From DATJJW01 sp035491935 (GTDB taxonomy: Bacteria; Pseudomonadota; Alphaproteobacteria; ATCC43930; CGMCC-115725), in assembly GCA_035491935.1 (NCBI GenBank), contig DATJJW010000114.1, forward strand, positions 1 through 10,091: a stretch of DNA of 10,091 nucleotides. Reading direction: 5' to 3'. Below, piece after piece: positions 5,157 through 10,091 of this stretch. Position numbers and translations under genes: made by a program. Below the pieces are notes generated by a model, which saw only the letters and a program-made list of their open reading frames with translations, did not search any database and had not been told where the DNA came from. The first letter of the stretch is position 1. Every line of letters starts with the position of its first letter.

Positions 5157-7298
5157 TCAGTTCGTGTCGAGCGGCCCCGTCTTCATGGCGAAGGCCAGCA
5201 GCGAACGGGCGGTGACGTCGTAGACCTGGCCCATCTCGAAGACCGGGCGGCCTTTGGTCAACTCCTCGATATTGGTGTCGATGACCAGCTGCCACGTTGT
5301 GCCCTCGGCGTGTTCGGGCAGGGTGAAGCGCACCAGGTCATGATAGGAATTGACGATCAAAAGCAGGCTCGAATCATGGCCGCGCCGGCGGATGCCGGTT
5401 TCCTGCGCGCGGCCATCCATCAGCATGCCGAAGCAGAGCGTATTGCCATTCTCCCAATCCTCCTGGGCCATCTCTTTGCCGTTGGCGTTGATCCAGGAGA
5501 CGTCCTTGATGCCGAACTCCTCATTCAGCAATCCTGTCGGGAAACGCGAGCGGTAGAGGATGGGGAATTCGTTGCGCAGCCCGATCACCTTGCGCACGAA
5601 TTTGATCAATAGATCGCCCTTCTCCTCGATGTTCCAGTCGACCCAGGAAATCTCGTTGTCCTGACAATAGGCGTTGTTGTTGCCGGCTTGCGTGCGGCCG
5701 AACTCGTCGCCGGCCAGCAGCATGGGCGTGCCTTGGGATAACAGCAGCGTCGCCAGCATGTTGCGCATCTGCCGTTCGCGCAGCGCGTTGATCTCCGGAT
5801 CGTCGGTCGGTCCCTCGACGCCGCAATTCCAGGAGCGGTTGTCGGAATGGCCGTCCTGATTGTCCTCGCCATTCGCCTCATTGTGCTTGTCGTTGTAGGA
5901 GACGACGTCGTTCAGCGTGAAGCCGTCATGGGCGGTGATGAAGTTGACGCAGGCCCAGGGCTTGCGGCCCTGGTGGTTGAACATGTCGCCGGACGCGGTG
6001 AGGCGCGGGGCGAGTGCGGCGGCTGCGCCCTCGCCCTTCCAATAGTCGCGCACGGTGTCGCGGAACTTGTCGTTCCATTCTGCCCAGCCCGGCGGGAAGC
6101 CGCCGACCTGGTAGCCGCCGGGGCCGCAATCCCAGGGTTCGGCGATCAGCTTGACCCCGCCCAGGATCGGGTCCTGGATGCAGGCCTTGAGGAAGCCCGA
6201 CTGGTTGTCGAAGCCGCCCGGCTCGCGCGCCAGGATCGTCCCGAGGTCGAAGCGGAAGCCGTCGACGCTCATCTCCTGCACCCAGTAGCGCAGTGAATCC
6301 GTCACCATCTGGATGACGCGCGAATGGCTGAGATTCAGTGTGTTCCCGGTGCCGGTGTCGTTGATGTAGAAACGCGGCTCGTCCGGCATCAACCGGGAAT
6401 AGGAGGCGTTGTCGATGCCCTTGAAGGAGAGGGTCGGGCCTTTCTCGTTGCCTTCGGCCGTGTGGTTGTAGACCACGTCCAGGATCACCTCGATCCCGGC
6501 ATCGTGGAAATGCGAGACCATGTCCTTGAATTCGGCCAGGGTCCGCGATTTGTCGGCGGCGTAGCGCGGGTCGGGGGCGAAGAAGCCGATGGAGTTGTAG
6601 CCCCAGTAATTGGTGAGCTTCTTCTCCAGGAGATAATTGCCGCTGATGAAGGTATGGATCGGCAGCAGCTCGACCGAGGTGACGCCCAGCGACTTGATGT
6701 GCGAGATGACTTCCTTGGTCGCGAGGCCGGCATAGGTGCCGCGCAGCTGCTCCGGCACCTTCGGGTGCAGCTTGGTGTAGCCTTTGACGTGGGTCTCGTA
6801 GACGATGGTCCGGCTCCACGGCACCAGCGGGCGCGAGGTGCCCTGCCAGTCGAAGCTGGGGTCGGCGACGATGCATTTCGGCATGAAGGGCGCGCTGTCG
6901 CGTTCGTCGAACGTCGTGTCCTCTTCGCCCATGACATAGCCGAAACAGGCGGGGTCCCAAGTCAGCTCGCCGATATGGGCGCGGGCATAGGGGTCGAGCA
7001 GCAGCTTGTTCGGGTTGAAGCGATGGCCGGCCTCGGGCTCGTAGGGCCCATGGACGCGATAGCCATAGAGCTGTCCCGGACCGATATCGGGTAGATAGCC
7101 GTGCCAGATCTCGTCCGTGTATTCCGGCAGTTCGATGCGGTCGAGCTCCTTGCGGCCATCGTCGTCGAACAGGCACAGCTCGACCTTGGTGGCGTTGGCT
7201 GAGAACAGCGAGAAATTCGTTCCCTGGCCGTCCCATGTGGCGCCGCGCGGATGCGGCCAGCCCTCACGGATGCGGCTGGAGGTGACGGGGGCGGTCAT
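5157..7298 (-). CDS. glgX: Glycogen debranching enzyme GlgX (GH13)
   Basis: This 713-residue cytoplasmic enzyme hydrolyses alpha-1,6 branch points in glycogen, usually after phosphorylase has trimmed the outer chains. Residues about 12-105 are a CBM48-type N-terminal domain (PRGATWDGQGTNFSLFSANA). The GH13 barrel follows, with DVVYNHT at 274-280, DGFRFDLGT at 346-354 (nucleophile Asp351), AEPWD at 386-390 (acid/base Glu387), and TAHDGFTLNDVVSYN at 455-469 (Asp458). The end is a beta-rich C-terminal domain. The length fits GlgX/TreX. The ATG at 7298 has AGGA eight bases upstream. No other glycogen or trehalose gene is in the window, so the usual glg operon context is not visible. It lies 110 bp ahead of the Pao operon in the same direction, with no obvious functional link. 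TreX-like isoamylase is an alternative name for the same family. Confidence 0.94.
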   Translation of the reverse strand: MTAPVTSSRIREGWPHPRGATWDGQGTNFSLFSANATKVELCLFDDDGRKELDRIELPEYTDEIWHGYLPDIGPGQLYGYRVHGPYEPEAGHRFNPNKLLLDPYARAHIGELTWDPACFGYVMGEEDTTFDERDSAPFMPKCIVADPSFDWQGTSRPLVPWSRTIVYETHVKGYTKLHPKVPEQLRGTYAGLATKEVISHIKSLGVTSVELLPIHTFISGNYLLEKKLTNYWGYNSIGFFAPDPRYAADKSRTLAEFKDMVSHFHDAGIEVILDVVYNHTAEGNEKGPTLSFKGIDNASYSRLMPDEPRFYINDTGTGNTLNLSHSRVIQMVTDSLRYWVQEMSVDGFRFDLGTILAREPGGFDNQSGFLKACIQDPILGGVKLIAEPWDCGPGGYQVGGFPPGWAEWNDKFRDTVRDYWKGEGAAAALAPRLTASGDMFNHQGRKPWACVNFITAHDGFTLNDVVSYNDKHNEANGEDNQDGHSDNRSWNCGVEGPTDDPEINALRERQMRNMLATLLLSQGTPMLLAGDEFGRTQAGNNNAYCQDNEISWVDWNIEEKGDLLIKFVRKVIGLRNEFPILYRSRFPTGLLNEEFGIKDVSWINANGKEMAQEDWENGNTLCFGMLMDGRAQETGIRRRGHDSSLLLIVNSYHDLVRFTLPEHAEGTTWQLVIDTNIEELTKGRPVFEMGQVYDVTARSLLAFAMKTGPLDTN

Positions 7299-7381
7299 GT
7301 GTGTGGTCCTGCAGGGCTGGGGTGTGTCTAGCCAATCCCCTGCCGACCACGAAAGTTCCCATGATACCGTCGAAACGCTGC

Positions 7382-8140
7382 TCAGTGTCCGCGCAGGTAT
7401 GCCCGATAGAAGAAGGCACCGGTGATCGCAGCCGTGGTGCAGATGGTTGCAATGCGGATGACCGGGGCCGGCAGCATCTTGCCGATCCGCGCCCCCGCAT
7501 ATCCTCCGATGAGGCCGCCCAGCAGCATGGCGATGGTCTCGGGCCAGCGCACGGCGCCGGCAATGGCGAAGGCGATCACGGCGATGCTGTTGGCGGTAGT
7601 GACCAGCAGCGTGCGCGGCGCGTTCAGCGCCTTGATGTCCATCTCGCCCATCAGAGACCAGACGGCGACCATCATCAAGCCCACGGCGCCGCCGAAATAG
7701 CCGCCATAGATGCCGAGCACGAATTGCAGGACCAGCACCAGCGGCGTGTTGCCGTCGAGCCGGCCGCGAAGGGCGACGCTCAGCCGTCGGCCGAAGGCCA
7801 GCGCCAATGTCGCCAGCAGCAGCAACCAGGGCAGGATCACGTCAAACGCGGCCGACGGCGTCCAGAGCAGCAGCAGACTACCGACAAGGCCGCCGACCAG
7901 CGTCACCGCCAGCATCGGTGGCAGCACCACGCCGCAGACCGGCTTGAAGCGTTCATGATAGGTCCAGGCGCTGGCGGCACCGCCCGGCCACAGCGCCACC
8001 GTGCTCGACGCATTGGCCATGACCGACGGCACACCGGCCGCGATCAGCGAGGGCAATGTCACGAAGGAGCCGCCGCCGGCCAACGCGTTCATGCCGCCAC
8101 CGATGCAGCCCGCCGCGAAGAGAAAAAGGAGCTGGTCCAT
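7382..8140 (-). CDS. TauE/SafE family membrane permease
   Basis: This 252-residue protein is very hydrophobic, with about seven or eight membrane segments. The two-fold family repeat is visible as GGGMNALAGGGSF at 14-26 and GIYGGYFGGAVG at 143-154. The family exports small anions, mainly sulfonates and sulfite or sulfoacetate; the substrate here cannot be read from sequence. The frame is open to 8194, but the ATG at 8140-8138 is preferred because the hydrophobic first helix begins right after it and AGAAGG lies seven bases upstream. It is divergently arranged with a LysR regulator, a frequent pairing in which the regulator controls the permease. Between this gene and glgX lie 83 bp with no clear terminator. 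Confidence 0.88.
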   Translation of the reverse strand: MDQLLFLFAAGCIGGGMNALAGGGSFVTLPSLIAAGVPSVMANASSTVALWPGGAASAWTYHERFKPVCGVVLPPMLAVTLVGGLVGSLLLLWTPSAAFDVILPWLLLLATLALAFGRRLSVALRGRLDGNTPLVLVLQFVLGIYGGYFGGAVGLMMVAVWSLMGEMDIKALNAPRTLLVTTANSIAVIAFAIAGAVRWPETIAMLLGGLIGGYAGARIGKMLPAPVIRIATICTTAAITGAFFYRAYLRGH

Positions 8141-8214
8141 GGGAAGCCTTCTTATGTCGAGGCGCACCATGCCTGGGTAGTGCAACCGCGACAATCGGGC
8201 TTTTGCGATGCTAT

Positions 8215-8233
8215 CCTTCGGTAAAAGCGAAGG
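8215..8233. promoter_or_regulatory. Candidate LysR-type operator (T-N11-A dyad)
   Basis: CCTTCG-N7-CGAAGG is a perfect six-base-arm inverted repeat in the 119-bp gap between the divergent permease and LysR genes. Its core, from T8218 to A8230, fits the T-N11-A rule for LysR-type regulators. It lies 26 bases before the LysR start codon, as expected for an autoregulatory recognition site. The dyad is seen directly; binding is inferred. Confidence 0.45.
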
Positions 8234-8259
8234 CTGGGTAACGACGTCAGGGGAGGGCC

Positions 8260-9177
8260 ATGCGTTTCGATCTCACCGATTTGAGGCTCTTCACCGCCGT
8301 CACCCGTCACGGCAGCATCACCCGGGGAGCGGAGGCGATGAATTTGGCTTTGGCCTCGGCCAGCCAGCGCGTCTCGGGCATGGAGGCGGTGCTGGGCGTG
8401 GCGCTGCTCGAGCGCACGGCACGCGGTGTGCACCTGACCGAGGCCGGGCGGGAGCTGCTGCGCCATGCCGAGGAGATCCTGTTGCGCACCGACCGGATGC
8501 TGGGTCAGCTGAAGGAATTCTCGCATGGTCAGCGCGGCCGTATCCGCCTGCTCTCCAATACCGGCGCGTTGCTCGGTTTCCTGCCCGATGCGCTGAAGAG
8601 CTTTCTGCTGGCGCATCCAGGGATCGACGTCGAGGTCGAGGAGCATGCCAGCGTCGAGATCGTCCAATTGGTGACCGAAGGCGCCGCCGAACTCGGCATC
8701 GTCGCCAATGTCGTCGATCCGGGCCTGCTCCGCCTCGAGCGCCTGGTCGAGGATCGGCTGGTCGTGGTGGTACCGGCCGGCCATGCGTTCGCCAGCCAGG
8801 CGCAGGTCGATTTCGCTGCCGTGCTGTGCGAGCCGCTGGTCGGGCTGCTCGATGCGGCACTCGAACGCCATCTCGCCGAGCATGCCCAACGCCGGCATGC
8901 CCGGCCCAGTCATCGTGTCCGTCTGCGCAGCGTTGGCGGCATCGGCCGCATGGTCGAAGGCGGGGTAGGGCTGGCAATCCTGCCGGTCAGCACGCTGCCC
9001 GATCTCGTCGGCATGAATCTGGCCTTCGTGCCCTTGGCCGAAAGCTGGGCCCGTCGCCGCCTGGCCCTATGCCTGCGCGACGAAAAAGAGCTTACGCCTC
9101 AGGCCCGGTTGCTGATGGATCATCTGGTCGCTGCGAAGGATACGGTGCTGGGAGAGGGCGTACGCGAATGCAGCTAG
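8260..9177 (+). CDS. LysR family transcriptional regulator
   Basis: This 305-residue protein has the standard layout of a LysR-type regulator. A winged helix-turn-helix occupies about residues 4-63 (LRLFTAVTRHGSITRGAEAM, then SQRVSGMEAVLGVALLERTARGVHLTEAG). A linker helix runs to about 90, and a periplasmic-binding-protein-like effector domain runs to about 290 (RGRIRLLSNTGALLGFLP, then ELGIVANVVDPGLL and GGIGRMVEGGVGLAILP). The ATG at 8260 is preceded by AGGGGAGGG. It is divergent from the TauE/SafE permease with a T-N11-A dyad between, so control of that permease and of itself is the best guess. The carboxymuconolactone-decarboxylase-like gene 164 bp downstream on the same strand is a second possible target. 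The effector is unknown. Confidence 0.93.
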   Translation: MRFDLTDLRLFTAVTRHGSITRGAEAMNLALASASQRVSGMEAVLGVALLERTARGVHLTEAGRELLRHAEEILLRTDRMLGQLKEFSHGQRGRIRLLSNTGALLGFLPDALKSFLLAHPGIDVEVEEHASVEIVQLVTEGAAELGIVANVVDPGLLRLERLVEDRLVVVVPAGHAFASQAQVDFAAVLCEPLVGLLDAALERHLAEHAQRRHARPSHRVRLRSVGGIGRMVEGGVGLAILPVSTLPDLVGMNLAFVPLAESWARRRLALCLRDEKELTPQARLLMDHLVAAKDTVLGEGVRECS

Positions 9178-9210
9178 CATGTCCTCGGCTTCGAGTTTCC
9201 GGGGGCCGTT

Positions 9211-9240
9211 CTCGTTAAACGAGCATCCATCCTCGTCAAA
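9211..9240 (+). promoter_or_regulatory. Paired CTCGTYAAA repeats upstream of the CMD-like gene
   Basis: CTCGTTAAA (9211-9219) and CTCGTCAAA (9232-9240) are direct repeats 21 bp apart, about two helical turns. The first is also half of a near-perfect 13-bp dyad, CTCGTTAAACGAG (9211-9223). They lie about 100 bp before the start of the next gene, where a regulator site would be expected. The only -10-like match nearby is TACACT (9251-9256), without a good -35, so the promoter is unresolved. Confidence 0.3.
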
Positions 9241-9341
9241 AAGCCGCTTCTACACTATCCTGTCGTGGGAACGATCGGACCGAGCCTGTTGCCCGAGCGC
9301 AGCAGCATCGAGAACGCCGATCGCGAAAAGGGGAGGCAATA

Positions 9342-10034
9342 ATGAAGAAAATAGTGGCCGGCGCGCTGGCGCCGGTGATCGCCGTGGCCATGATCGCATT
9401 CACGGGGGCTTCCGTCTCGGCCCAGACACCGCAGGCGGCGGCGTCCGCCTATCCACCCGATGTCGACAAGCAATCCGGCTTCCGCCTCCCGGTGCCGAAG
9501 CGGGAAGACCTCGATGCCGCCGGCAAAAAGACCTATGACGCGGCAACGTCGGGCTCGTCGATCGCCGGGCTGCAAGGGCCTTCCGGCATCCAGCTCTACA
9601 GCCCCGAGGCATCGCAACATATCCAGGCGCTCGTCCGCTATTTCAGGAAGGATTCGGGCATTCCGCCGAAGGTCCGCGAGATCGCCATCCTTTCCGCCGC
9701 CCGTGCCATGAGCAACAAGTTCGAATGGGCGGCGCATGAACCGGTGGCGCGCAAAGCGGGCGTCTCGGAAGCGACGATCGACGCGATCAAGAACCGCGGT
9801 CCGATCTCGGGCCTGCCGGCGACGGACGCGCTCATCATCAAGCTGGCGCGGGAGACCTTCGACGATCATCACGTCACCCCGGAGACGTTCGCCGCGGCGA
9901 AGAAGGCCTTCGGCTCCAAGCAGCTGGTCGATATCACCCTCCTGATGGGCGACTATTCGATGACGGCGGCCCTCCTTACGGTTTTCGACATGCAGCTACG
10001 CCCCGGCGAGGTTTCGGACCTTCCGATGCCGTAG
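9342..10034 (+). CDS. Exported carboxymuconolactone-decarboxylase-family protein
   Basis: This 230-residue protein has a clear Sec signal peptide: MKK, a hydrophobic core at 4-22, and a likely cleavage after SVSA (residue 27). The mature part resembles the carboxymuconolactone decarboxylase/AhpD fold. It has IPPKVREIAILSAARAMSNK around 107-126, then EWAAHEPVARKAGVSEATI at 128-146, matching the family's EW..H signature (Glu128, His132). The second helical half includes LVDITLLMGDYSMTAALLTVF (195-215). There is no cysteine anywhere, so an AhpD-style CxxC peroxidase activity is excluded; a lactone decarboxylase or other acid-base role is possible. The ATG has GGGGAGG eight bases before it. A location outside the cytoplasm is unusual for the better-known members. 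The last 57 bases of the window after its TAG contain no gene and no convincing terminator. Confidence 0.85.
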   Translation: MKKIVAGALAPVIAVAMIAFTGASVSAQTPQAAASAYPPDVDKQSGFRLPVPKREDLDAAGKKTYDAATSGSSIAGLQGPSGIQLYSPEASQHIQALVRYFRKDSGIPPKVREIAILSAARAMSNKFEWAAHEPVARKAGVSEATIDAIKNRGPISGLPATDALIIKLARETFDDHHVTPETFAAAKKAFGSKQLVDITLLMGDYSMTAALLTVFDMQLRPGEVSDLPMP

Positions 10035-10091
10035 ATTTCCCGCTAAACTTACGCGGTCGAAACGGGACAACTGGCGGTAGGTGGAAGAAAT

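Noticed and set aside
8208..9218. Open frame of 336 codons overlapping the LysR gene on the same strand
   Set aside because: The overlapping frame at 8260-9177 encodes a full LysR protein; this one yields Arg/Ala-rich sequence without motifs.
9268..9290. GGAAC-N15-GTT resembling an alphaproteobacterial EcfG (general stress response) promoter
   Set aside because: Known EcfG promoters prefer a spacer one or two bases longer, and the -10 side lacks the preceding C, so the match is too weak to annotate.
10038..10067. Possible terminator after the CMD-like gene (TCCCG with CGGGA, or CCGC with GCGG)
   Set aside because: Stems are only four or five pairs with loops of 9 to 20 bases and there is no T-run after them.

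Overview
The window looks like a chromosomal segment of a GC-rich proteobacterium, most likely an alphaproteobacterium. This rests on the GC-rich codon use, the style of the GlgX and LysR proteins, and the periplasmic-type molybdenum aldehyde oxidoreductase. The genus cannot be fixed from the sequence alone. I see no rRNA, tRNA, CRISPR array, insertion sequence or phage gene.

Layout: everything from about 8140 down to the left edge is on the minus strand; two genes on the right are on the plus strand. Reading the minus strand 5'->3': a TauE/SafE-family permease (8140-7382); a GlgX-type glycogen debranching enzyme (7298-5157); a three-gene operon for a PaoABC-like aldehyde oxidoreductase, made of a Tat-exported 2x[2Fe-2S] subunit (5046-4399), an FAD/[4Fe-4S] subunit (4388-3402) and a molybdenum subunit (3405-1237); a HicAB toxin-antitoxin pair (hicA 1199-1020, hicB 1020-613); a DUF1697 protein (603-88); and the first seven codons of another gene (21-1) running off the window. 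On the plus strand a LysR regulator (8260-9177) diverges from the permease. It is followed by an exported, cysteine-free carboxymuconolactone-decarboxylase-like protein (9342-10034).

How the genes work together: the three Pao subunits are tightly coupled (10-nt gap, then a 4-nt ATGA overlap) and should form one periplasmic Moco enzyme. The PaoD/XdhC-like maturation factor that often follows is absent, and hicAB sits in that place. hicA was easy to miss because it has only 59 codons. It has its own sigma70-like promoter squeezed into the 37 bp after the molybdenum-subunit stop codon, with a dyad over the -10 element that suggests HicB autorepression and a leaderless hicA mRNA. hicA, hicB and the DUF1697 gene are close enough to be one transcript. 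The LysR/permease pair is a classic divergon with a T-N11-A dyad between the genes.

Most of the window is ordinary metabolism. The parts worth a second look are the hicAB-DUF1697 cluster with its compact promoter and the very dense control region at the left edge, which packs a 12-bp perfect palindrome, two matched hairpins and a perfect Shine-Dalgarno into 66 bp. I found no clear evidence of a wholly new system.
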